From contig JAGCGA010000001.1 of assembly GCA_017649855.1 (NCBI GenBank), positions 1 to 63,045 on the forward strand: DNA of 63,045 nt, in the 5' to 3' direction. Positions 1 to 8,289 of this stretch are shown here, in pieces; position 1 is the stretch's first letter; every line of letters starts with the position of its first letter. Source of the DNA: Bacteroidales bacterium (lineage in GTDB: Bacteria > Bacteroidota > Bacteroidia > Bacteroidales > WCHB1-69). Below the pieces are notes generated by a model, which was not told where the DNA came from, searched no databases, and was given only the letters and a program-made list of their open reading frames with translations. Made by a program: the position numbers and the translations under genes.

Positions 1-505
<505 letters not shown>

Positions 506-543
506 TTATTATATAAGTTATTTTTATTTTTGATAATAGGCCG

Positions 544-574
544 CAAAGGTACAAAATATATTGGGATAAAACAA
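544..574 (-). promoter_or_regulatory. Bacteroidetes-type promoter for nifJ
   Basis: On the minus strand TACCTTTG (551-544) matches the -7 consensus TAnnTTTG, with TTG at 574-572 about 20 nt upstream, a suitable -33 element. It lies 57 nt before the nifJ ATG. Confidence 0.7.
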
Positions 575-722
575 TAAATATTTTGGGGAGAGGGTGGGTG
601 ATGGAAGATATGGTAATTATGAAAGGAAACACTTCTTATCAGTTCTTTTATTTCCAATAATTACTTGTTGACTGTAATAGTGTCTCGAAAACTCATTTTA
701 TATACGTTGAAATGTTAAATAA

Positions 723-1568
723 TTACCCTACTGCTGTTTTTCGAGGACTTACGATACAATAAGGTATCACGCGGTTTGTTCTGTTCATGGCAATGCCAAA
801 TCTTGCTTCGTTCGATTTGTGTTGATTGTTACGTCTGAATAAAGCTTCGTAAACATATCGATGAAAATGAGATGATGAAATATAATGGCAAACACCCATC
901 ACCATTCGCTTGATTTGTTGCCATAGTCCATCCACAATAAATTGTCTATCAACATCTTCCTTGCATCCTATTGGATAGGGGTCTTCTATCCGGAATGAGT
1001 TTTTTTCACTCTCAAACAATGTTTGGATACAAATCCGCTGATCCAAGAATATTCGACTCCTGGGGATAATGTTCTTGTTCAAAATGGGATGAATTTGAAG
1101 AGGTCCTTCATGCAGTCTGATCTTGAATAATTTGCCTTTTTTGCTCCTCTTTTCTTTAATATCTCCCTGTACAATATCTGGGAAGGTGTCATTTTTTTCT
1201 TTTAATATCATTCTGATTTTCTGTAGAATAAACCAAGCAGTCTTTTGTGTTATACCTAGAATCATAGAAAGTTGGCATGATGATATGCCTTTTTTGCTGT
1301 TGCAAATCAGAAAGATGGCTCTAAACCAAACGGTTAGAGGTAGTTTTGTATTTTGGAAGATTGTTCCTACAAGCACAGAAAAGGTATTCTTGCAATTACC
1401 ACAGGCGTAGCGACCATCTTTTTTGTGATAAATCCTATTGCATCCACAATAGGGGCATTTAGGCTTCCCATGCCACCTGATCCATGCAAGATATTCTTTA
1501 CATTTGTTTTGGTTTGTTAGTTGTCTAGTTAGTTCAGCAAACGAGTTGAATGTAGTGTCGGAGTTCAT
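723..1568 (-). CDS. Divergent IS1595-family (ISXO2-like) transposase
   Basis: A 281-residue protein. The N-terminal third is clearly IS1595-like: a zinc ribbon (CPYCGCNRIYHKKDG then CGNC, about residues 38-60), followed by the usual FSVLVGTIFQNTKLPLTVWF and a helix-turn-helix region ending in GITQKTAWFILQKIR. The C-terminal third, IKRMVMGVCHYISSSHFHRYVYEALFRRNN, matches the family's C-terminal signature. The catalytic core is shortened: the usual VDETYIGG is replaced by a VQGDIKEK stretch, the next Asp survives in FLDQR, and the NGIExFW motif is VDGLW. Activity is therefore doubtful. It has its own promoter (1605-1612). An old or domesticated insertion sequence is the best reading. Confidence 0.75.
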   Translation of the reverse strand: MNSDTTFNSFAELTRQLTNQNKCKEYLAWIRWHGKPKCPYCGCNRIYHKKDGRYACGNCKNTFSVLVGTIFQNTKLPLTVWFRAIFLICNSKKGISSCQLSMILGITQKTAWFILQKIRMILKEKNDTFPDIVQGDIKEKRSKKGKLFKIRLHEGPLQIHPILNKNIIPRSRIFLDQRICIQTLFESEKNSFRIEDPYPIGCKEDVDRQFIVDGLWQQIKRMVMGVCHYISSSHFHRYVYEALFRRNNQHKSNEARFGIAMNRTNRVIPYCIVSPRKTAVG

Positions 1569-1604
1569 TTTTAATAAATATTATTGATGTTATTATTTTG
1601 CTTG

Positions 1605-1612
1605 CAAAAATA
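1605..1612 (-). promoter_or_regulatory. -7 promoter element for transposase
   Basis: TATTTTTG followed by C on the minus strand, 37 nt before the transposase ATG. It matches TAnnTTTG. Confidence 0.5.
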
Positions 1613-1748
1613 CAATAATATTTAACAAATGTCAATGAGTTGTGATTTTTTTATTTTGCTAAAAAACAATTAGATATGACTTTGTGGTCAACTTCTACCT
1701 ATTGGATGATAACAGAAATATTAAATTTTTGTTGCCAACCTCCACTTC

Positions 1749-2153
1749 CTACAACAATACTATCTCCTCCGTCTCATAGTCTATCCTGAAAAATATCTGA
1801 TTCACCCCGTTGGTCACACCTAGTATCGGGGCACGTAGTGTCTTATTGTATCTTCCTGCCTGCTCAACAACATCCTGAGTCAACTCAACATATGGTGCCT
1901 TACACTCCACGACCATCCAAGGCTTCCCATCCTGGTCGAAAACAACCAGGTCATATCGTTGCGTCATGCCGTTCACTTGAATGGCTTTCTCAATGGAGAT
2001 GTGAGAGATAGGTATCCCCCGCACATTCAATAGGTAGAGAACAAAAGTCTGACGCACCTGTTCCTCAGGAGTCTTGGCCACCCATTTGTGCCTGACAGGG
2101 TCGAAGAGTTCCTCTCGCCCTTCTCTTGTCCGTTGCTTGAGTGTATAGGTCAT
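1749..2153 (-). CDS. Stand-alone type I restriction HsdR N-terminal-domain protein
   Basis: 134 residues matching the HsdR_N_2 type nuclease fold found as a single-domain protein across Bacteroidetes. A PD-(D/E)xK-like arrangement is visible: RYDLVVFDQDGKPWMVVECKAP (about residues 67-88) carries the Asp and the ExK, preceded by helices with EEQVRQTFVLYLL. No helicase or other restriction subunit is nearby, so it is not part of a classical type I system. Its ATG overlaps the stop codon of nspC (TAATG at 2155-2151), so it is probably translated by re-initiation after nspC. The role of these solitary proteins is unknown. Confidence 0.75.
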   Translation of the reverse strand: MTYTLKQRTREGREELFDPVRHKWVAKTPEEQVRQTFVLYLLNVRGIPISHISIEKAIQVNGMTQRYDLVVFDQDGKPWMVVECKAPYVELTQDVVEQAGRYNKTLRAPILGVTNGVNQIFFRIDYETEEIVLL

Positions 2154-3307
2154 TATCCCAACTTAGCTTTATAGGAAGGGTAATCTCCAGGTTCAGCCAG
2201 TAATTCAAACTCCCCATCAGCGTGGATGATGCCTATGGACGGATGGGGTACCCCATTGAAAAAGGTGGTCTTGACCATCGTGTAATGGATCATGTCGTCG
2301 AAGACGATACGGTCGCCAACCTCAAGTGGCTCGTCGAATGCAAAGTCACCCATGCCAATGTAGTCGCCAGCAAGGCAGGAACAACCGCCCAAGCGATAGA
2401 CGAACTTGTCTCCTTCAGCTGGCTCGTGCGCACCCAAGACAGTCGGCTTGTAAGGCATCTCCAGGCAGTCGGGCATGTGACAGGCAAACGAGACGTTGAG
2501 CATGGCAATCTTGATGCCCTTGTTTTCTATAATGTCTTCTACCGTGGAAGTAAGCACGCCAGTCTGCCAGCCCACGGCCTCGCCCGGCTCTAAGATCACC
2601 TCTTCCACGTTGGGATAGCGGCTTCGGAAGTCTTTCAGCAGCTGGATGAGGTGCGGAATGTTGTAGTCGGCCCGAGTGATGTGATGACCGCCGCCGAAGT
2701 TGACCCACCGGCACTGACGGATGTAACGCGCAAAACGCTGCTCGAAGGCCTCCAGACAGTGTTCCAATGCGTAACTGTCGTTCTCGCAGAGTACGTGAAA
2801 GTGCAATCCCTCAATGCCCTCCGGCAGCGTGTCGGGCATGTTCTCGGCCAAAATGCCCAACCGGGATCCCGGGAGCGCCGGATTGTAGAGGTCGGTCTCA
2901 ATCTCCGAGTATTCAGGATTCACACGTAGACCGAAACTCACTTTCTTAGGACTGTTGAGTGCTACCTCCTTATATTTGTCCCACTGACTTAACGAGTTGA
3001 ATGTCAGGTGACTGCTATATATGAGCAGTTGTGGAAACTCGTGTTCGAAATAGACGGGCGCGTAGGTGTGAGCGTCGCAGCACATCTCCTCCGAGATGAG
3101 ACGCGCCTCATTGAGCGACGAGGCCGTGGCGCCGGCTAAGTACTGTTTGATGAGCGGGAAGGACCGCCAAAACGACATGCCTTTCAAAGCGCAGATGATG
3201 GAGACGTTGGCCTCCTGTTCTACCAGATTCAACAACTGCAGGTTCGCCAATAGGGCTTCCTCCGAAAGGATGTAACAAGGAGAGGGGAGTGCTTCGTATC
3301 TGTTCAT
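2153..3307 (-). CDS. nspC: Carboxynorspermidine/carboxyspermidine decarboxylase
   Basis: A 384-residue fold-type III PLP enzyme of the alanine racemase/ornithine decarboxylase superfamily. The Schiff-base lysine is Lys42 in CALKGMSFW; the glycine-rich phosphate site is WVNFGGGHHITR, and the C-terminal barrel carries GGCSCLAGDYIGMGDF. It makes spermidine or norspermidine from the carboxylated precursor in the alternative polyamine route, in the cytoplasm. The partner carboxynorspermidine dehydrogenase is not in the window. The gene is followed with a one-base overlap by the HsdR_N gene and sits 78 nt downstream of a small membrane protein gene on the same strand; no clear promoter of its own was seen. 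Confidence 0.92.
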   Translation of the reverse strand: MNRYEALPSPCYILSEEALLANLQLLNLVEQEANVSIICALKGMSFWRSFPLIKQYLAGATASSLNEARLISEEMCCDAHTYAPVYFEHEFPQLLIYSSHLTFNSLSQWDKYKEVALNSPKKVSFGLRVNPEYSEIETDLYNPALPGSRLGILAENMPDTLPEGIEGLHFHVLCENDSYALEHCLEAFEQRFARYIRQCRWVNFGGGHHITRADYNIPHLIQLLKDFRSRYPNVEEVILEPGEAVGWQTGVLTSTVEDIIENKGIKIAMLNVSFACHMPDCLEMPYKPTVLGAHEPAEGDKFVYRLGGCSCLAGDYIGMGDFAFDEPLEVGDRIVFDDMIHYTMVKTTFFNGVPHPSIGIIHADGEFELLAEPGDYPSYKAKLG

Positions 3308-3385
3308 GATTTTGAATTACAAAATATGAATGAAAAATGGATTTTGCCTCTTATCGTCATTAATTAACTTTTGGACATGGGGAAT

Positions 3386-3589
3386 CTACCCGATTATTTT
3401 CCCGAGAAGGTAAAATATTGCCCAAAAGACGAGTGTGCCGCCGCCGACAATGGTCATCACGGTACCTCCAGGCAATTTGCATACCCAAAAAATAATCCCT
3501 AAGACAAGGACAATCATTGCGTAGATCAGGAGTTTTTTCATAAATGCCCTGTAAGCGGCAGAATGGAATAAATCTTTAAGATTGGCCAT
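3386..3589 (-). CDS. Small two-helix membrane protein, unknown function
   Basis: 67 residues from the ATG at 3589. The reading frame extends upstream to 3667, but the -7 promoter element at 3611-3618 lies inside that extension, so the shorter start MANLKDLF is chosen. Two hydrophobic segments are visible: KKLLIYAMIVLVLGIIFWV and MTIVGGGTLVFWAIFYLLG. The small soluble N-terminus and a two-helix hairpin suggest an inner-membrane protein. The family is common in Bacteroidales but no function is known to me. Confidence 0.65.
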   Translation of the reverse strand: MANLKDLFHSAAYRAFMKKLLIYAMIVLVLGIIFWVCKLPGGTVMTIVGGGTLVFWAIFYLLGKIIG

Positions 3590-3610
3590 AATGATACTGT
3601 ATTGAAAGTG

Positions 3611-3618
3611 CAAAGGTA
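3611..3618 (-). promoter_or_regulatory. -7 promoter element for the small membrane protein
   Basis: TACCTTTG followed by C on the minus strand, 22 nt upstream of the ATG at 3589. It fixes the start of the 67-residue protein. Confidence 0.6.
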
Positions 3619-3667
3619 CAAAAAAAGTGGTTTCTTGCTGATAATTATCTTTGCGAATTACAACCAT

Positions 3668-3696
3668 AAAAAAAGGAGGACTCTTTCGAATCCTCC
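3668..3696 (-). terminator. Rho-independent terminator of the aminotransferase gene
   Basis: On the minus strand GGAGGA (3696-3691) pairs with TCCTCC (3680-3675) around a 10-nt loop and is followed by seven T. It lies 21 nt after the aminotransferase stop codon and separates that unit from the next gene. Confidence 0.85.
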
Positions 3697-3717
3697 ATAT
3701 CTTATTACGGTTGTCTT

Positions 3718-5031
3718 TTAGCCGTGATTTTCTTTGAAAAGCTTCAGTCTTTCCTCGAGTATCGGGAACTGGCGGCGCGGGGTCAGGGAGACGCAGGCGC
3801 GCAGACCTTCGGCGCGTTCGCTGCCGCAGGTACTCAAGGAGATGGCGCTGATACCATAGTAGAGCAGCTCTTTCAAGAGTTCATTGCCGCTCATGCCCGG
3901 GTAAGCCACGGTGAAATAGAATCCATCGGCCAAAGATTTTTCCCCGTCTTTGTCGTAAACGATTTCAAAGCCGTTGTCAGTGAACATCTTCTTCATGATC
4001 TTGGCCTTTTCACCGTACTCTTTCACGTCTTCAATGTAGTTGTAGGTGCCATCGTTGCAAGCTTTTAAGATGGCAGCCATGGCGTATTGTGCGGAATGTG
4101 CCACGCCGGAGCTGATGGCATAAACGGTGCCGTAAATGATGGCGCGACCCAACTGCTTCATGTTGAAGTAGGGCACTAAGTCGTCGAATTCGCGCTTGAA
4201 GAGCTTGTTGGACATGATCATCAGGGCGATACGCTCGCCGGCATAGCTGAATGCTTTGGAACCGGAGATCAACAGTGCGTAGTTGTCCGTGTATTTGCCG
4301 ACGCTGGGTTGGTAGGGCGGGATGCCCGGTGCGGAGATGTTCTGACGGAAGTCCATGCCGAAATAGGCCAGGTCTTCAAATACGAAGACATCGTATTTGT
4401 TAGCCACATCGCCGATGATTTGCAACTCCTCTTCCGTGAAGCAGATCCACGACGGGTTGTTGGGGTTGGAGTACATGATGGTGTGGATGTTGCCTTTCTC
4501 GAGATAGCTCTCCAGCTTGGCTCTCAATTTGGGACCGCGGAAGTTATATACATCGAAGGTTTCGTATTTGAGACCCATGACTCGATGCTGTTGTTTCTGT
4601 ACGGGGAAGCCGGGATCGATGAAAAGGGTCGTGTCACGCTCCTTGCGACAGCGCACGAAGGTCATGAAGCCGGCCATACCGCCCATCATGGAGCCCACGG
4701 TGGGGATACAGTTCTCCGGATTGACCTCCAGATCGATGAAGTTCTTGACAAAGCGGGCGGCCTCTTTCTTGATCTCAGGAATACCTTCGATGTCCGGATA
4801 AATAGCGGCTACACCTTTTTTGAGGGCTTCGATCTGAGCCTCCACACCCACATGGCAGGGGGGAAGTCCCGGGATGCCCATCTCCATGCGGACAAACTCT
4901 TGTCCGCTGGCCTTCTCTATATCATTAATAAGTCGTTTGATTTCGCGGATGGAAGCCTTGCTCACCTCTTTGATGCCGCGTTCTGTCACAATCTGATCTA
5001 CGATGTCTGCAGGAATAGGAGTATTTTTCAT
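3718..5031 (-). CDS. PLP-dependent class I/II aminotransferase
   Basis: 437 residues with fold-type I aminotransferase landmarks: NPNNPS (189-194), the cofactor aspartate in FEDLAYFGMD (Asp220), the Schiff-base lysine Lys259 in SGSKAFSYAGERIA, and RACVSLTPRR near the C-terminus as the carboxylate-binding arginine region. It would transfer an amino group between an amino acid and a 2-oxo acid in the cytoplasm. The substrate cannot be told from the sequence; aspartate-like or aromatic/branched-chain substrates are possible. It is a single-gene unit, with a promoter at 5101-5108 and a strong terminator at 3668-3696. Confidence 0.85.
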   Translation of the reverse strand: MKNTPIPADIVDQIVTERGIKEVSKASIREIKRLINDIEKASGQEFVRMEMGIPGLPPCHVGVEAQIEALKKGVAAIYPDIEGIPEIKKEAARFVKNFIDLEVNPENCIPTVGSMMGGMAGFMTFVRCRKERDTTLFIDPGFPVQKQQHRVMGLKYETFDVYNFRGPKLRAKLESYLEKGNIHTIMYSNPNNPSWICFTEEELQIIGDVANKYDVFVFEDLAYFGMDFRQNISAPGIPPYQPSVGKYTDNYALLISGSKAFSYAGERIALMIMSNKLFKREFDDLVPYFNMKQLGRAIIYGTVYAISSGVAHSAQYAMAAILKACNDGTYNYIEDVKEYGEKAKIMKKMFTDNGFEIVYDKDGEKSLADGFYFTVAYPGMSGNELLKELLYYGISAISLSTCGSERAEGLRACVSLTPRRQFPILEERLKLFKENHG

Positions 5032-5100
5032 TATCAGTGTTTTATAATTGTCTTATTATTATTGAAATATCAAGAAGCCTCGGAGCCTTTGAAAACGGTG

Positions 5101-5108
5101 CAAAGGTA
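5101..5108 (-). promoter_or_regulatory. -7 promoter element for the aminotransferase
   Basis: TACCTTTG followed by C on the minus strand, about 70 nt before the ATG at 5031. Confidence 0.6.
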
Positions 5109-5203
5109 CACAATTTTCAAATACAAACCAACAATTGAAATCGTTCTCCCCTGGACGGCCGGCGCATTCTCAGTGAAAGATGTTCCTTGAATCCGGCAGA
5201 TAC

Positions 5204-5234
5204 AAAAAAAGGGACCGTTTTAGGTCCCTTTTTT
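5204..5234. terminator. Bidirectional-looking terminator after the 106-residue lipoprotein
   Basis: GGGACC (5211-5216) pairs with GGTCCC (5223-5228) around a 6-nt loop. A-rich and T-rich flanks on either side give a U-tract in both directions. On the minus strand it ends the lipoprotein gene at 5251-5571. Confidence 0.85.
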
Positions 5235-5250
5235 GTTTGAAAGATAAAAA

Positions 5251-5571
5251 TTATCTTCTTTTCTTAGATTGAATTTGTTGAGTAGCGTTGCTCTCAGCTT
5301 GGTCAATAGCAGCGTTAGCTACATTTTCAGCAGCTTGCTGAGCGTGTTGTTGAACGGTCGGCTTCGGTTTCGGTTTAGAAGCAGTGTTGGCTTTGGTCTC
5401 TTGAACGGGTTCAGCAACCTCAGCAACTTCAGGTTCTGCACATACTTCAGGCTCGTCCACAACTTGCTCTTGACAAGCGGTCGTGTCAACTGCGGGTTCT
5501 TCAGCAGTTTTCTTGTTACCACAAGCGAAGAACAAACCAGCGCATAATAATGCTAAGAATAATTTTTTCAT
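5251..5571 (-). CDS. Small acidic/Lys-rich lipoprotein, unknown function
   Basis: 106 residues. The N-terminus MKKLFLALLCAGLFFACGNK is a lipoprotein signal peptide with the lipobox LFFAC (lipidated Cys17); there is no acidic residue just after the Cys. The mature part is low in complexity: an acidic Glu/Val/Pro stretch (about 25-60), a KPKPKP segment (about 67-73), then an Ala/Gln-rich helix and a basic KKRR end. This looks like an unstructured periplasmic spacer that might touch peptidoglycan or a partner protein. No recognised domain. It is preceded by its lipoprotein neighbour on the same strand and followed by the hairpin at 5204-5234. Confidence 0.75.
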   Translation of the reverse strand: MKKLFLALLCAGLFFACGNKKTAEEPAVDTTACQEQVVDEPEVCAEPEVAEVAEPVQETKANTASKPKPKPTVQQHAQQAAENVANAAIDQAESNATQQIQSKKRR

Positions 5572-5605
5572 TGTAATAAGATTTAGGGTTTATAGGATTT
5601 AAAAA

Positions 5606-6124
5606 TTATTTGGCAGGAACATAGGTCAAGTAGAAGGTGTACTCACCCTTGGCAGGATCGTCATCCTTGAAGGTGTAAGCCAGCTTCATCTCGGTATCGT
5701 TGATGTAGAGAATCTTGGCATTTTCGAGCTCAGCATCGAAAGAAGTGCCATTGTTGTCATAGAAGAACGGGATTTGGAAATAAAGCATGGTGGTGTCAGC
5801 ATTGAAATGCCAAGTGGAACCAACCTCTTGTTGATAACCGTAAACAGGATCAACGTTGTTACCCGGTTTGATGGACATTGTACCGTTGGCGTTGAAGGTG
5901 ATGATGTCATCCAACTCATAATCATAGAGGTAACCTTCGGTCATCAGGTCGGTGATGTGTGTACCATCGCTTAAGTCATAAGCGGGGGTAGAGGTAGCAG
6001 CAGAAAGAACCCAACCTTTGGTTTGGCAAAGATAATCTGCAGCAGTCTTCTCAGGATCACCACAAGAACTGAAAGTGAACACAAACATGGCAGCGATGGC
6101 CATTACGCTAAATAACTTTTTCAT
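5606..6124 (-). CDS. Lipoprotein with lipocalin-like beta fold (predicted), unknown function
   Basis: 172 residues from the ATG at 6124. The frame continues upstream to 6226, but the promoter element at 6184-6191 falls inside that extension. MKKLFSVMAIAAMFVFTFSSC is a lipoprotein signal (Cys21). The mature protein alternates short strands and turns, with DDIITFNANGTMSIKPG, GSTWHFNADTTMLYFQIPF and ILYINDTEMKLAY. These resemble Bacteroidetes lipocalin-like or DUF4923-type lipoproteins, which build a small barrel. The assignment to a fold is inference from the strand pattern. Probably anchored in the periplasm or at the cell surface. Confidence 0.7.
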   Translation of the reverse strand: MKKLFSVMAIAAMFVFTFSSCGDPEKTAADYLCQTKGWVLSAATSTPAYDLSDGTHITDLMTEGYLYDYELDDIITFNANGTMSIKPGNNVDPVYGYQQEVGSTWHFNADTTMLYFQIPFFYDNNGTSFDAELENAKILYINDTEMKLAYTFKDDDPAKGEYTFYLTYVPAK

Positions 6125-6183
6125 TTTTTTGTTGAATTTAATGTGAATAATAAGTTGATTAAAAATCGATTTTAAATAGACTG

Positions 6184-6191
6184 CAAAAGTA
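6184..6191 (-). promoter_or_regulatory. -7 promoter element for the 172-residue lipoprotein
   Basis: TACTTTTG followed by C on the minus strand, 59 nt before the chosen ATG at 6124. Confidence 0.6.
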
Positions 6192-6281
6192 TGTTTTTTT
6201 TTAATGTGTCTATCATAAAAAATCAAAATTTTTTTTCATAAAAATATGTTCAAAAAAAATAGTGGTTTGTCTAAAAAAAAA

Positions 6282-6468
6282 TTGTACTTTTACCGCCTTA
6301 ATTAGGAATGATGGGAGAGTGGCAAACCGCGCATGTCGGACTTACGATGAAAGAAAGGAGCGGTTCTCCGGATTCGGATTCCAGAAAGTCCTAAGAAGTT
6401 GAAAAGCAATCAAATTAAGATATTATATATTAAAAAGTTATTTTAAAAATTAAAACATTAAAGTCATT
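6282..6468 (+). promoter_or_regulatory. Promoter-like element and long leader of the exbB operon
   Basis: A TACTTTTAC motif lies near 6286-6294, one base off the TAnnTTTG consensus. It is followed by a leader of about 170 nt. The part at 6301-6410 is less AT-rich than its surroundings and holds short complementary segments such as GGAG/CTCC near 6357-6370, so it may fold. I do not recognise a riboswitch in it. Confidence 0.4.
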
Positions 6469-7281
6469 ATGAAAAAGCTAATCGCCTTACTTACCGTTTT
6501 CGGTTTCTTAACCTTCGGTATTGCAAACAACGCATTTGCTCAAAATTCCAAAAAAGCAGACAAACCCGCCACAGAGCAGACCGTGGATACCACACAAGCT
6601 GCCCCTGAGGCTGCTCCTGCAGAATTGACTTCTGATCCCGATGAGGCAGAAAATCACGGCTTGCATTACGTTTTGAAAGACAAATTCATCCAAGGTGGTG
6701 CCGTGTGGATGACCCCGGTGCTCATCTGTTTGATCCTGGGTCTTGCCTTCGTCATTGAGCGTATTTTCTATCTCAACCTCTCTTCTGTGAACTCCAAGAA
6801 GTTGTTGAACAAGGTAGAGGATGCCATCAAGAATGGTGGTATTGAAAAAGCTAAAGAGGTTTGCCGCGATACCAAAGGCCCGCTCGCAGCTGTCTTCTAT
6901 CAAGGTCTCGACCGTTATGATGAAGGTCTCGACTCTGTAGAGAAAGCCCTCACCTCCTATGGTGGCGTTCAGATGGCCAACCTGGAAACCAACATGACTT
7001 GGATCAGTTTGTTCATCGCCCTTTCTCCTTCCTTGGGATTCTTGGGTACTGTGATCGGTATGGTACAGGCATTCGATGATATCGAGCGCGCTGGTGATAT
7101 CTCCCCGACCATCGTGGCTGGTGGTATGAAAACCGCTTTGTTGACCACCGTGTTCGGTTTGATCTCCGCCATGATTCTCCAAGTGTTCTACAACTATCTG
7201 CTTACCAAGATCGATAGCATCGTGAACGATATGGAAGATGCTACCATCTCTTTCATGGATATCTTAGTAAAGAATAAGTAA
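6469..7281 (+). CDS. exbB: ExbB/MotA/TolQ family proton channel subunit
   Basis: 270 residues. An N-terminal hydrophobic segment (about 5-24, ending NAFAQ) reads as a signal peptide. A Pro/Ala-rich linker follows, then the three-helix ExbB core: TM near 79-97, TM near 172-197 with SPSLGFLGTVIGMVQAF, and TM near 218-240 with TVFGLISAMILQVF. The protein forms the inner-membrane pentamer that uses the proton gradient to energise TonB-dependent uptake. It is first in an operon with a membrane/coiled-coil protein and two ExbD proteins. The N-terminal signal plus about 50-residue periplasmic extension is usual for Bacteroidetes ExbB. A TolQ or gliding-motor role cannot be excluded from sequence. 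Confidence 0.9.
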   Translation: MKKLIALLTVFGFLTFGIANNAFAQNSKKADKPATEQTVDTTQAAPEAAPAELTSDPDEAENHGLHYVLKDKFIQGGAVWMTPVLICLILGLAFVIERIFYLNLSSVNSKKLLNKVEDAIKNGGIEKAKEVCRDTKGPLAAVFYQGLDRYDEGLDSVEKALTSYGGVQMANLETNMTWISLFIALSPSLGFLGTVIGMVQAFDDIERAGDISPTIVAGGMKTALLTTVFGLISAMILQVFYNYLLTKIDSIVNDMEDATISFMDILVKNK

Positions 7282-7337
7282 TCCAATATTATTATATATA
7301 CAATAATATATCTTGTTAACTTTATAAAGCTACTCTA

Positions 7338-8288
7338 ATGTCTAATAAAATATTAAAAATCGTCATATTTGCAGTAGCCATTTTGGATTGCTTGTTAGCA
7401 CTGGTCTTCTCCTTTGGTTTCAATAATGATAAGAAGGACCAATTTGTGCAAGTACGCCAGATTGAGGCTCAAAATCCACAAGTGGTGGATGAGCTCCTGA
7501 CTGCAACCCCTGAGAACCTGAATGCTTGGATTAATTCCAATTCCGAGACTATTGACAAAGCCAACAAAGACTTGAAGGCTGTCCAAATGCAGAAAGATAT
7601 CCTCTACACATTCCTTTCTGAGTTGAAAAGAATCAACTCTGAGGAAGCATTGGCAGACTATAAAGCCAAATTCCCCGACCATGCTGCCAGTCTTTTTGCC
7701 AAATGTGACAAGAAAGATGACTATACGCAAGGTTTCAACAATGTGAACACACTGAAAGATCTGGATTCTTACATCCGCAAGTTGGAAGCTGAATATGATG
7801 TGATCAAACAGGACTATCTGGTTGAACGCAACTATCTCAAAGCAGCCAACTCTCTGGTCTCCACTGCCACTAACATTGATCAGACCCCATCTGCCAACAA
7901 GAAAGCTACGGATTTGGAGGCTTTACAGAATGACTTGCGCGGATTCAGAAAGAGCGCAACACTTCAGAACATCTTTATCATCTTGGCCTATTGCTTGGCC
8001 ATCGTTACAGTGCTCTTGCTGTTAACTTTTGCGTTGATCAAGATCGTCAAGAACTTCCGTTCTTCCTACAAGATCCTGGTGGCATTGGCATTGGTCGCTG
8101 TGGTGGTCTTAATAGGCTACATGATCGGTTCTTCAACGCTGACACCAGTCGCCCTGAAGAATGGTTTGACAGCCTCTGGTTTCAAGATGGTGAATGCCGC
8201 AGCCTTTACTCTGTATGTGGCTCTCTTCGCTGCCATCTTCTCCATTGTGGTTTCCGCTATTATGAACGCTATTAAAAATAGAAATTAA
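7338..8288 (+). CDS. Membrane protein with periplasmic coiled coil in the ExbB-ExbD operon
   Basis: 316 residues, no named domain recognised. One hydrophobic helix (about 7-25) is followed by about 180 charged, heptad-like residues (IDKANKDLKAVQMQKDIL, KLEAEYDVIKQDYLVERN) that should be coiled coil. Three more transmembrane helices follow (about 212-236, 243-263 and 280-305). The stop is one base before the exbD1 ATG, and the gene starts 56 nt after exbB, so co-expression is likely. A protein of this design between exbB and exbD recurs in Bacteroidales. It may be an accessory part of the motor, but that is inference from position only. Confidence 0.75.
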   Translation: MSNKILKIVIFAVAILDCLLALVFSFGFNNDKKDQFVQVRQIEAQNPQVVDELLTATPENLNAWINSNSETIDKANKDLKAVQMQKDILYTFLSELKRINSEEALADYKAKFPDHAASLFAKCDKKDDYTQGFNNVNTLKDLDSYIRKLEAEYDVIKQDYLVERNYLKAANSLVSTATNIDQTPSANKKATDLEALQNDLRGFRKSATLQNIFIILAYCLAIVTVLLLLTFALIKIVKNFRSSYKILVALALVAVVVLIGYMIGSSTLTPVALKNGLTASGFKMVNAAAFTLYVALFAAIFSIVVSAIMNAIKNRN

Positions 8289-8289
8289 A

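Larger units (their letters stand above)
653..1706. mobile_element. Candidate IS1595-like element bounded by imperfect inverted repeats
   Basis: The segment 653-672 (TCCAATA-N7-GTTGAC) reappears inverted at 1687-1706 with the same 7-nt spacing and 15 of 20 identical positions. The pair brackets the transposase gene and would define an element of about 1,054 bp. No matching target duplication is seen outside either end, and the ends do not resemble the GG-starting ends known for the family, so this boundary is tentative. Confidence 0.35.

Noticed and set aside
6301..6410. Possible riboswitch in the exbB leader
   Set aside because: The region could fold, but it has no conserved motif of a class I know; retained only as a leader.
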